64,000 bases of DNA, from positions 1 to 64,000 of the forward strand of contig CAZBAV010000018.1 in the NCBI GenBank assembly GCA_964489955.1, given 5' to 3'. The notes under the pieces were generated by a model, which saw nothing but the letters and a program-made list of their open reading frames with translations, was not told the origin of the DNA and did no database searches. The DNA comes from Leadbetterella sp964489955. GTDB taxonomy: Bacteria; Bacteroidota; Bacteroidia; Cytophagales; Spirosomataceae. Positions 53,665-62,100 of the stretch are shown piece by piece (position 1 is the first letter of the stretch; every line of letters starts with the position of its first letter). The position numbers and the translations under genes are program-made.

Positions 53665-54664
53665 GGGCCTTTGTGATATCGTTTTTGGTTATTACGTAAT
53701 CATATCCACAGTCCCCAATTCTGTTTAGAAGTGCGGCTCTTATTTGGCTACCTTTATTTTTCTTATCCTGGCTAGCAAGGGCTGCAATTGAGTTAAGTTC
53801 TTCTTTGTCTATTTTTACAATACCATATATAGCATAGATAAACTCTTCTATTTCGCTGAGTTCTGTATCAGTTAACAAGGACTTCGTATACGCTAAATAA
53901 GCCTCACAAATCATTCCTACTGCAATGGCTTCGCCGTGCAGCAGTCTTTTGCCTGTTAAGAAATGTGTTTCTACTGCGTGCCCTATAGTATGGCCAAAGT
54001 TCAATATTTTTCGGATGCCCTTCTCTGTAGGGTCTTCTTCTACAACCTTTTTCTTTATTTCTACAGAATGGCTAATAAGCTCTTTTAGAGGCATGTCCTC
54101 GAAGTCTATCTTCTTTATTACATCCCATTTTGCTTTATCTCTAATGAGGCAATGTTTAGCCACTTCTGCAAAACCAGACCTTAGCTCCTTCTTAGCTAGC
54201 GTAGTTAAAAAAGTGTCATCTATTAATACAGCTTTTGGCTGTGTAAAAACACCAATGTGGTTTTTAAAGCCATTAAAATCTATCCCTAGTTTCCCACCTA
54301 CGCTGGCATCTACCTGGGCAAGAAGTGTTGTAGGTATTTGTATAAAATCAATTCCTCTTTTGTATGTGGCGGCACAAAAGCCACCCATATCACCTATGAC
54401 TCCTCCTCCTAGATTAATTACCAGAGCATGGCGGTCAAACTCAGCATCTGTGAATCTTTGCCAAATTGTGGTACAGGTTTCAAGGTTTTTATGCTCTTCT
54501 CCTGGAGGAACGACTACAAGAATATGTTTAGGTAAGATGTTCTTTATAAGAGGGTAACAGTATTTTTTTGTATTGGAGTCTGTAAGTACAGCTATGTCTG
54601 AATAATTTTTTCCTGCTAAATATTCTGGTAGCATTTGAGCTACAGATCCTAAGTTTACTGCCAT
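53639..54664 (-). CDS. aroB: 3-dehydroquinate synthase
   Basis: The 341-residue enzyme turns DAHP into dehydroquinate in the shikimate pathway. Key motifs are VPPGEEHKNLET, NLGGGVIGDMGGF (NAD site), TLLAQVDASVGGKLGID and the zinc ligands within NFGHTIGHAVE and LLHGEAIAVGM. It is slightly shorter than the usual 350-360 residues. It overlaps the convergent antiporter gene by 26 bases and is divergent from rsmG. Confidence 0.94.
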   Translation of the reverse strand: MAVNLGSVAQMLPEYLAGKNYSDIAVLTDSNTKKYCYPLIKNILPKHILVVVPPGEEHKNLETCTTIWQRFTDAEFDRHALVINLGGGVIGDMGGFCAATYKRGIDFIQIPTTLLAQVDASVGGKLGIDFNGFKNHIGVFTQPKAVLIDDTFLTTLAKKELRSGFAEVAKHCLIRDKAKWDVIKKIDFEDMPLKELISHSVEIKKKVVEEDPTEKGIRKILNFGHTIGHAVETHFLTGKRLLHGEAIAVGMICEAYLAYTKSLLTDTELSEIEEFIYAIYGIVKIDKEELNSIAALASQDKKNKGSQIRAALLNRIGDCGYDYVITKNDITKALRYYCGIW

Positions 54665-54714
54665 GTTTAATCTTATTGCTCTCCAAAATTACACTAACTG
54701 TAGGTTTTCTAATA

Positions 54715-55377
54715 ATGAATGTCTCTATATTTGTAAAAAACTCAATAGCAGTGTCTGTAGATTTAGTACTCAAGTATTTTAAAGACTTAAACGAAGAGCA
54801 AATAAACCAATTTGGGGTTTTGCGGGATTTGTATGAGCATTGGAACGCACAAATTAATGTTATCTCTAGAAAAGACATGGATTTCCTCTATGAAAAGCAT
54901 GTCTTGCATTCTTTAGGAATAGCTAAAGTCTGCAGTTTTGTAGACGACACAGAGGTGCTAGATGTGGGTACCGGTGGTGGTTTTCCCGGTATACCCCTAG
55001 CTATTCTTTATCCAAATGTCTCTTTTCATTTGGTAGATGCAGTTGGGAAGAAAATAAAAGTAGTCTCTGAGGTTGCAGCTGCTTTGAATTTAAAGAATGT
55101 TATAGCTCAACACGAGAGAGTTGAGAAGCTTCCAAATAAGTATGATTTTGTTGTAAGTAGGGCGGTAACCAGGATGGCTCCTTTTCTGGAGTGGGTAAAA
55201 CACAAGATAAACCGTAACCACTATAATCCGCTTGATAATGGGATATTGTATCTAAAAGGAGGGGATTTAGATGAGGAGCTGAAAGAAGCGAAGAAGAAGT
55301 ACGAAATATATGATTTGGATAAATATTTCGAAGAAGAGTTTTTTCATACTAAAAAGGTTGTGTATATACCATTCTAA
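54715..55377 (+). CDS. rsmG: 16S rRNA (guanine-N7)-methyltransferase
   Basis: RsmG methylates G527 of 16S rRNA. The SAM site VLDVGTGGGFPGIPLA is followed by FHLVDAVGKK and VSRAVTRM. I chose the ATG at 54715 (MNVSIFVKNSIA); a TTG at 54676 is in frame, but the family usually starts at about this position or later. From 54715 it has 220 residues. A metalloprotease gene begins 2 bases after its stop. Confidence 0.92.
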   Translation: MNVSIFVKNSIAVSVDLVLKYFKDLNEEQINQFGVLRDLYEHWNAQINVISRKDMDFLYEKHVLHSLGIAKVCSFVDDTEVLDVGTGGGFPGIPLAILYPNVSFHLVDAVGKKIKVVSEVAAALNLKNVIAQHERVEKLPNKYDFVVSRAVTRMAPFLEWVKHKINRNHYNPLDNGILYLKGGDLDEELKEAKKKYEIYDLDKYFEEEFFHTKKVVYIPF

Positions 55378-55379
55378 AT

Positions 55380-56045
55380 ATGTCCGCACTTTTGTTGGTA
55401 AACCAGGAGGATAAAACCATTACGGTGGAAGCTACCATATACACATATGGTAATTTTGCTTCTGCGGGTTTAGTGACTGGTATACGTAGCGAAATTAATA
55501 GTATGTGGAGTCAGCCGTTGGTCGTTTACATGTTGGATAGTGTTTTATACAAGATTCTTTTTAATGTAGAGGTTGACTTGATTTCTGTAAATGAGGCTCA
55601 AGAACTTCTTGCAAGTAATGTTTCTTATTTGAATAATTTTGTTCGGATAGAGGAGAAGAATTCTATTGGTCGCTCTATGATGGGTTTTGGTCTTGGTCAA
55701 AATTCTGGATTTTGGCTGGTTAGTGATAATTTGGGTTCTAGCACTACAGCGGCACATGAGTTTGGCCATGCACTGGGTTTACCACATCCTGACCGCATGG
55801 ATTATCGAAATACGGGTTATCCGCCAATAATGGCACCTAGAGGTACAATTGTAGATGTTGATTATCAGTGGGATAAGTCTGCTTTAGCTGGAGCATATGG
55901 GGGGACAATGAATCCTATACATAGAAAAGTGCGAGATTTTGAAATTTGGGATGTGGTAAGGAGTAGTGTCAAAATATCCAATTCTCAGCGAGTTGTGGGA
56001 CAGTTGTCAAACCTATATTTTGATGAATACGGAAACCATTTTTAG
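55380..56045 (+). CDS. HExxH metalloprotease of the metzincin/M10-like type, no signal peptide
   Basis: The 221-residue protein has the zinc motif AAHEFGHALGLPHPD (HExxHxxGxxH, metzincin form) and a following PPIMAP Met-turn-like block about 20 residues later. There is no signal peptide or propeptide cysteine switch, so the protein appears cytoplasmic unless exported another way. It begins 2 bases after rsmG, so the two are almost surely co-translated. I do not know a described role. It could be a toxin-like or regulatory protease, or a self-contained domain of unknown substrate. Confidence 0.78.
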   Translation: MSALLLVNQEDKTITVEATIYTYGNFASAGLVTGIRSEINSMWSQPLVVYMLDSVLYKILFNVEVDLISVNEAQELLASNVSYLNNFVRIEEKNSIGRSMMGFGLGQNSGFWLVSDNLGSSTTAAHEFGHALGLPHPDRMDYRNTGYPPIMAPRGTIVDVDYQWDKSALAGAYGGTMNPIHRKVRDFEIWDVVRSSVKISNSQRVVGQLSNLYFDEYGNHF

Positions 56046-56118
56046 AAATTAGTGTCTAAGTCTTAGAAGCGGATTAGTTACGTGCAGTTAATTGATATAC
56101 TTAAAAGATACATTTATT

Positions 56119-56460
56119 ATGAAGCAGATTATTTTTTTATCCATTTTGTCTTTCTCCATTTTATCTTGTGCTTCTGGAGGAAGCGTAAGCTCTGGGTCAT
56201 CAAGTACGCAGGGAGGCAGTGCAGAAGCTAAAGCAAAGCAACTTACGGCACAAATGAAATCGGTTTTGGGGTTAAGTAGCACCCAAGAAGAGAAAGTGCT
56301 GACTATTAACGTAGTGAATGAGAAGATGCTGCAGCGTATCCGTACTAATAACGAGCAAAATTTGGCAAGTACAACCAAAGATAGCTATCACAAGGAATTG
56401 AAAACAGTATTAAGCGATTCTCAATTTTCTAAGTTTAGGACTTCCTTTCCTAGTCTTTAA
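56119..56460 (+). CDS. Small Spy/CpxP-like lipoprotein
   Basis: I use the ATG at 56119 (MKQIIFLSILSFSILSCASG), which gives a lipobox ILSC; an upstream TTG at 56092 is rejected. The 113-residue precursor has a Ser/Gly-rich linker and a helical part with LTAQMKSVLGLSSTQEEKVL and VLSDSQFSKFRTSF, the pattern of small Spy/CpxP-like or DUF4168-like periplasmic helical proteins. A chaperone-like or envelope role is a guess. It ends before a strong two-way terminator. Confidence 0.7.
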   Translation: MKQIIFLSILSFSILSCASGGSVSSGSSSTQGGSAEAKAKQLTAQMKSVLGLSSTQEEKVLTINVVNEKMLQRIRTNNEQNLASTTKDSYHKELKTVLSDSQFSKFRTSFPSL

Positions 56461-56490
56461 TTTTTAGGGACTTGTGTAATCTTTTTACAA

Positions 56491-56517
56491 AAATACCGCC
56501 TTAAAGAGGCGGTATTT
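56491..56517. terminator. Bidirectional terminator between the lipoprotein and the mutarotase genes
   Basis: AAATACCGCCT (56491-56501) pairs perfectly with AGGCGGTATTT (56507-56517) with a 5-base loop. T-runs follow in both directions, so it ends both convergent transcripts. Confidence 0.85.
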
Positions 56518-56523
56518 TTTTGC

Positions 56524-56853
56524 TCACAATGCAAATATTTTATCCATTAATTGCCATTTTTCACCATCTGGAGTACCCGGGATAGTTTTCTGGTATTTCC
56601 ACATCAGCTCTTCCCATTCTTGTACTTTTGGGTTTTCTGCGTCGCTGGCAGCTTTGTTCTCAAAACTGAATGAATCATCTACTTCCATTATCATAAATAG
56701 ACGGTTAAAGACTCTATAAATCTCTAAGTTAAGTACACCAGCTGAAGTAATACTTTCATGTATTTGAGGCCATACTTCTTTATGATATTCTTCGTACTCT
56801 CTTATTAACTGTGGGTCGTCTACTAAATCTAATGCTAAGGCGTATCTTCTCAT
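56524..56853 (-). CDS. L-rhamnose/L-fucose mutarotase (DUF718 family)
   Basis: The 109-residue protein matches the RhaM family: MRRYALALDLVDDP, EYHKEVWPQI with the active-site His, NLEIYRVFNRLFMIMEVDD, and a late KYQKTIPG. It interconverts sugar anomers. The gene follows the fucose permease gene by 4 bases, so L-fucose is the more likely sugar. No kinase, isomerase or dehydratase of fucose breakdown is next to it. Confidence 0.88.
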   Translation of the reverse strand: MRRYALALDLVDDPQLIREYEEYHKEVWPQIHESITSAGVLNLEIYRVFNRLFMIMEVDDSFSFENKAASDAENPKVQEWEELMWKYQKTIPGTPDGEKWQLMDKIFAL

Positions 56854-56857
56854 AATA

Positions 56858-58111
56858 TTAATGTGTTGATTTTACATTGGTGGCATTTTTGTTGTTTTTT
56901 GCAAACAGGTATATAATGATAAAACACAGAACAATTAGTAAATAAGAATACTGCATATTACCTGTAATGTCTGTTATTAAGCCCGCTACAGGAGGGATAA
57001 TTGCTCCGCCTACAATTGACATAATAATTAAACTCGAAGCCGGTTTCGTGTCTGCACCTGTGTTTTCTATGCCCATTGCAAAGATGGTCGGAAACATAAT
57101 TGACATAAAAAAAGTGAGGGCCACTAAAGTATAAAATGTGGCTATACCTGAGCCAAAAGTTATGAACAATGTCAGTAGAATAGAGATTAAGCTATAAATG
57201 GTTAGCAGTTTATTTGGAGCAATATACTTCATGAAGAATGTTCCCACAAACCTACCCAACATAAACAATAGTCCTGCTATTCCTGCATAGTATTTTGCAA
57301 CTTGCCCGCTTATGTCCAAAACGTCTTTGGCATAAACTAGAAGGAAACTGAATACGTAAACCTGGGCCCCGACATAAAAAAATTGTGCTATTACTCCCCA
57401 GCTTACATTTTTATGACGTAATGCATGTAGAAAACCACGATTCTCTGTTTCTTCGCTATCTTTAATCTCGGGCAAACGTGTTATGTAAAACAGAATAGCA
57501 ACACATAAAATAATAGCTCCCAAAACAAAATAAGGCCCTTTTACCAACGAAGTTTCCGCCTGTATATATGCTACCCGAGCTTGCTCACTCAGTGCAGCAA
57601 TCTCCTCTGAAGACTTCGGTTCCTCTTTCAGTATAAGTATTCCACCTAATATGGGAGCTACAAAAGCCGCTAAACCGTTAAATGACTGAGCAAAATTTAA
57701 TCTTTGGGTTGCGGTTTCTGGATTACCCAAAACAGTAATATAGGGATTGGCTGCTGTTTCTAAAATCGTAAGTCCACAAGATAAAACAAATAAAGCTCCC
57801 AAGAAGAAAGTGTAACTCATTAGGTTTGCTGCCGGAATAAATAGGAAACAACCTAACGAAAACAAACTTAAGCCAACGAGGATGCCCGCCTTGTATCCAT
57901 ATTTCTGCATAATTAGTCCGGCAGGAATGGCCAAAAGAAAATACGCTACAAAAACTGCCGAGTCTACCAAAGAAGCTTGTAGATGGTTTAGGCTAAATGC
58001 ACTACGCAAGTGGGCTATAAGTATAGGGTCAAGATTATGTATAAAACCCCAGAAAAAGAATAAAGATGTAATTAGAACAATTGCAAAAGTAAAATTGTGA
58101 TGTTTTGACAT
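56858..58111 (-). CDS. fucP: L-fucose:H+ symporter-like permease (MFS)
   Basis: The 417-residue protein has 12 predicted helices and MFS FucP marks: FFFWGFIHNLDPILI near the front, AIPAGLIMQKYGYKAGI and ETAANPYITVLG. The Glu in ETAANPY matches the proton-coupling Glu of the E. coli protein as I recall it. The second coupling residue, Asp in NLND of E. coli, appears shifted by one (NLDP). It imports L-fucose or a similar sugar. It is the first gene of the two-gene operon. Confidence 0.85.
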   Translation of the reverse strand: MSKHHNFTFAIVLITSLFFFWGFIHNLDPILIAHLRSAFSLNHLQASLVDSAVFVAYFLLAIPAGLIMQKYGYKAGILVGLSLFSLGCFLFIPAANLMSYTFFLGALFVLSCGLTILETAANPYITVLGNPETATQRLNFAQSFNGLAAFVAPILGGILILKEEPKSSEEIAALSEQARVAYIQAETSLVKGPYFVLGAIILCVAILFYITRLPEIKDSEETENRGFLHALRHKNVSWGVIAQFFYVGAQVYVFSFLLVYAKDVLDISGQVAKYYAGIAGLLFMLGRFVGTFFMKYIAPNKLLTIYSLISILLTLFITFGSGIATFYTLVALTFFMSIMFPTIFAMGIENTGADTKPASSLIIMSIVGGAIIPPVAGLITDITGNMQYSYLLIVLCFIIIYLFAKNNKNATNVKSTH

Positions 58112-58145
58112 TGGGCCAAGAGTTTCGGTTAAATAGAAAAGTCGA

Positions 58146-58153
58146 CAAACATA
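58146..58153 (-). promoter_or_regulatory. Candidate -7 element for the fucose permease operon
   Basis: On the minus strand this is TATGTTTG, a full match to TAnnTTTG, 34 bases before the start codon. A near -33 element (TTTC) lies about 17 bases further up. Confidence 0.5.
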
Positions 58154-58409
58154 GTAAATGAATAGAGTAAGAAAGTAATGAAATATGGTTTTTTTATAAA
58201 CATGTGCTTTTTTTTACGGTGTTTGATATATTAGTTAGCGTTTTGGTATGACCTTCTCTCCTGTGTGGGTAAGGTAACAAGCTGAATGGCATGGAAATTG
58301 TATGATATGTAGTGACCTATTAAAATAGGCCGTAGTATATCCAATTAGTACCCAAGCAGGCCTTATGGCTTTCTGAAACGAACGATTTTTAACTAAAATA
58401 ACTTTCAAA

Positions 58410-58985
58410 ATGAGATTTTATTTACTTTTTATTATCTCTGTATGCACAACACTTGCAAGTTTCGCTCAAGGTGGTATAAGGCTAACCGTTGAATGGAACG
58501 CCCAATCGTCAAGATATGAGGTTTTTGCCCTTTCGCAGACAAACCGTTCTAATCTGGCCATTGGTAATGCCCAGATATCTTTAGTTTTACCAAGTTCGGC
58601 TCCTGACGCTAAGTTGGTCGTGACTAGTCATGCCGGAGGAAATTGGGCCGACCAAAAAATTATTTCCGGACCATCATCCTCTTTGGGGAACGATTTCCAT
58701 GGAGTAGTTTCAACTGGTGGTGTAGTTAATTTGGTTGCTAATCAAGGATTGCTTTTGTTCAGCTTTAAGTTTTTTGATAACGTGTGTAGAGATGGTATCA
58801 GACTGTATAATAATGGAGTAGATCCAAACTCTAACGCAACTGGTTTTAACGGAATTGATTTCCAGAATTCAATAACTGGTTCAGTAGGGCAAATGTACAG
58901 CTCTAATGTATCTAATTCTGGTACAAAGTGTTCTGAATGTCCAGTTCAGTTCTCTTTACCTGTATTAAAGAAGGTTATTAAGTAG
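58410..58985 (+). CDS. Secreted protein of unknown function beside the SprB-like adhesin
   Basis: A 191-residue protein with a signal peptide (MRFYLLFIISVCTTLASFAQ). The mature part is beta-rich, with RLTVEWNAQSSRYEVFA, IGNAQISLVLPS and FKFFDNVCRDGIRLYNNG; the overall run resembles cohesin-like or T9SS-associated surface proteins, but I do not recognise a named family. Two Cys near the end (KCSEC) are notable. It is 187 bases upstream of the giant repeat gene, in the same direction, with its own terminator hairpin between. A partner or accessory role to the adhesin is possible. Confidence 0.7.
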   Translation: MRFYLLFIISVCTTLASFAQGGIRLTVEWNAQSSRYEVFALSQTNRSNLAIGNAQISLVLPSSAPDAKLVVTSHAGGNWADQKIISGPSSSLGNDFHGVVSTGGVVNLVANQGLLLFSFKFFDNVCRDGIRLYNNGVDPNSNATGFNGIDFQNSITGSVGQMYSSNVSNSGTKCSECPVQFSLPVLKKVIK

Positions 58986-59010
58986 GCTAGCAGCTTACTT
59001 AATATTTTTT
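58980..59010 (+). terminator. Terminator hairpin overlapping the stop of the 191-residue gene
   Basis: AAGTAGGC (58980-58987) pairs with GCTTACTT (58993-59000) with one G-T, then a T-run from 59003. The stem includes the stop codon. Confidence 0.6.
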
Positions 59011-59172
59011 ATATCTAAGTCAGGTGAAAAAAGGAATGATTTTTGTGGGGGTTCATATCTCGGAATCGTAACCTTTGCTTTACCTGTCTGGTTTTGATAG
59101 ATATTTTGAAGACGGATTTGTCAAGAAAAACATATATATATCCAATTTTATAAACACTAAAAGAAGTTTTGG

Positions 59173-62100
59173 ATGAAATCTAAATTTACAATTAGGAACA
59201 ATTTCCAATTTAGCAAAACAGTATTATTGAGCTTACTAATGGTATGCTCGGTAATGGGGTTTTCTAATGGAATTAAGGGTGCTGGTACAAGCCCTTCCGC
59301 CACAACAACAAAACAACTAAATGAACTGGGGAAATCGGAAGCTATTTTTGATAATGGTAAGAAGTTTAATATTTCTGGCATAATTGAAAAGCAACCAAAG
59401 GTTTTTGCTGGATTGTTTTCTTTCCCAGACCAGGAGGATAAAATTAACTCTGTGGAAGCAAGTGGCTCTCTCAGAGCAAAAGATAAAACACCTGATGGAA
59501 ATGAGTCAAATCTTAAAGGCGAGGAAGAACTTACTCCTCACTTGGAAAGATATATTATAGGTTTTCTTAAAACCACGCCAATTCGAAAAGTAGTTGAAGA
59601 CTTTAAAGCTGCCAACCCGGTAAGGGAGGCTGCTGTTTCTGTGTTTGCACCGGCTTCAACTGGTTCTGCACCGGCGGATTGTGAAGCTGAGGTATTTAGG
59701 TATTGCTATGGCGAAGAAATTGAAATCGAAATAGAGGCAGATAGTACTTATACCAATTATAAGTGGTACAAGGATAGCGTCTTTATTCCTACTGCAACTA
59801 GTCATATTTTTACTATTGTAGAACCAGGAGAATATTATTTTACTGCTGAAGATGGGGAAACTTGTGATGCTAAGTTATGTTGTCCATATATAGTTATCCA
59901 ATCGGGAGAGTTTGATTTTGGAACACCGAATCTTGTTTTACCTACTTGTGCAGAGCCTACAATTGGTAGAATAGAGGTTGTTCCTACAGTCGGTGATGTA
60001 GACGACTACACTTATAGTATAAATTCAGGAACGTTTGATTCAGTTAATGTATTTACTGGATTGGCTTCTGGTGTACACCAAGTAACCATTAGGAATGCAA
60101 ATGGATGTGAAGTAACCAAAAATATTGAGCTTACAGAGCCAGGAGCAGTTTCAGCTTCTGTTGAGCAGACTTGTACAGGAACTGCAGCAACTGTGGTCGT
60201 ATCAGTCCAAGGTGGAGTAGCTCCTTTTGAATATAAATTAGATGATGGGCTGTTTCTTAGCTCAGCCAGTTTCGCAAATGTAGGAAACGGTGCACATATA
60301 ATAACTGTGAAAGATGCAGGAGGTTGTGAAACCGCAGTAAATTTTGTTACTACGTGTGCTTGTGAAGATGAGCCATTTAATTATTGTTTTGGAGAAGAAA
60401 TAGAAATTCTTGCAGAAGCTGAAGAGGGTCTTCAAGGCTATAGATGGTATAGGAATGACACTTTGATAGCAGGAGCTATATCCCGTACTTATACAATTAT
60501 CCAACCAGGGGTATATCATTATATTGGTGAGACAGATGAGGAGTGTGAAGTAGTTCTTTGTTGTCCAATTGTTGTTAATCAGTATCCTGAGATCAAATTT
60601 GAGATTACTGCAAATGGAGGTGAAGCTTGTGAACTACCAGAAAACTTAACTGTCACAGTAGAGGGAGATGTAGCAGATTACATGTTTAGTTTGAATGGTG
60701 GGGCATTTCAAGCTAGTCCTGTTTTTGCAATTACAGCAGCAGGAGAATATACAGTTACAGTAAGAGATACTAATGATTGTACACTTGCTAAGACATTTGT
60801 TGTTGAGCCAGCGGTACAAATTTCTTTAGTTCCTGTGGTTGTATGCAATAGCAACTTTGGTACTATCACTTTAACCGCAACTGGAGGATCATCTTCATAT
60901 ACATATAGTATGAATGGTGGAGCTTTTGATACCGTAAGTATTTTTACAAACCTATCAAGCGGATCTTATACATTTATTGTAAGAGATGCTAATGGTTGTG
61001 AAGCTACTGCAGTAGCAGAAGTAGAGTGTAGTACTCCATGTGTGCCGGATGTGTACAATTATTGTTTCGGTGAGGAGATAGAAATTCTTGCGGAGGCAGA
61101 AGAGGGACTTCCAAGTTATCAATGGTTTAGAAACGATAGCTTAATAGTGGATGCTACTTTCCGTACGTATACAATTACTCAGCCAGGTGTTTACCATTAT
61201 GCGGTAAATTCTACTGATGCTTGTGATGGTATTCTTTGTTGTCCAATCATAGTTAACCAAACACCAGAGATTTTGTTTGATATTTCTGCAGATGGTACTG
61301 CTTGTGAATCTACAGAGAATCTAACTGTTAATGTCCAAGGCAATGTGGCTGATTATATGTTTAGCATAAACGGAGGAACTTTCCAAGCTAGTCCTATTTT
61401 TGCAATTACCACGCCTGGGGAATATATCATTACTGTAAGAGATACTAACGACTGTTCTATTGCAAAGACTTTTGTAGTAGAGCCAGCGGTACAAATTTCT
61501 TTAGTTCCTGTGGTTGTATGCAATAGCAACTTTGGTACTATCACTTTAACCGCAACTGGAGGATCATCTTCATATACATATAGTATGAATGGTGGAGCTT
61601 TTGATACCGTAAGTATTTTTACAAACCTATCAAGCGGATCTTATACATTTATTGTAAGAGATGCTAATGGTTGTGAAGCTACTGCAGTAGCAGAAGTAGA
61701 GTGTACTCCTTGCGTACCTGAAGTGTATAGTTTTTGTGAAGGAGAGACAATTGACCTTATTTTTGAAGGTGATGAGGGACACCAAAGTTATCAATGGTAT
61801 AAAGATGGTATAGCTATAGTAGGTGCGGAAGATAGAGTATTTAATGCTACGGAACCGGGCAAATACTACTATACTGCCTCTGGCAGTGATGAGTGTGATG
61901 GCATACTTTGTTGTCCGATTGAAGTTAACATTTATCCTGGTTTTGTAGCAACTGCAAATCCGGGTATAATAGACTGTACAGTTTCTAACTCAGTGCCTGT
62001 AACTGTTTCTGTTACTGGTGGTGTTGCACCGTTTCAGTTTAGTAGAGATAGTGTAAATTGGGTAACCCATAATGTATTTAACGTTACTGGCGGTACTTAT

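Noticed and set aside
53925..54557. Long open frame on the plus strand (210 codons)
   Set aside because: It is the antisense of aroB, which has clear motifs; the translated sequence has no recognisable family features.
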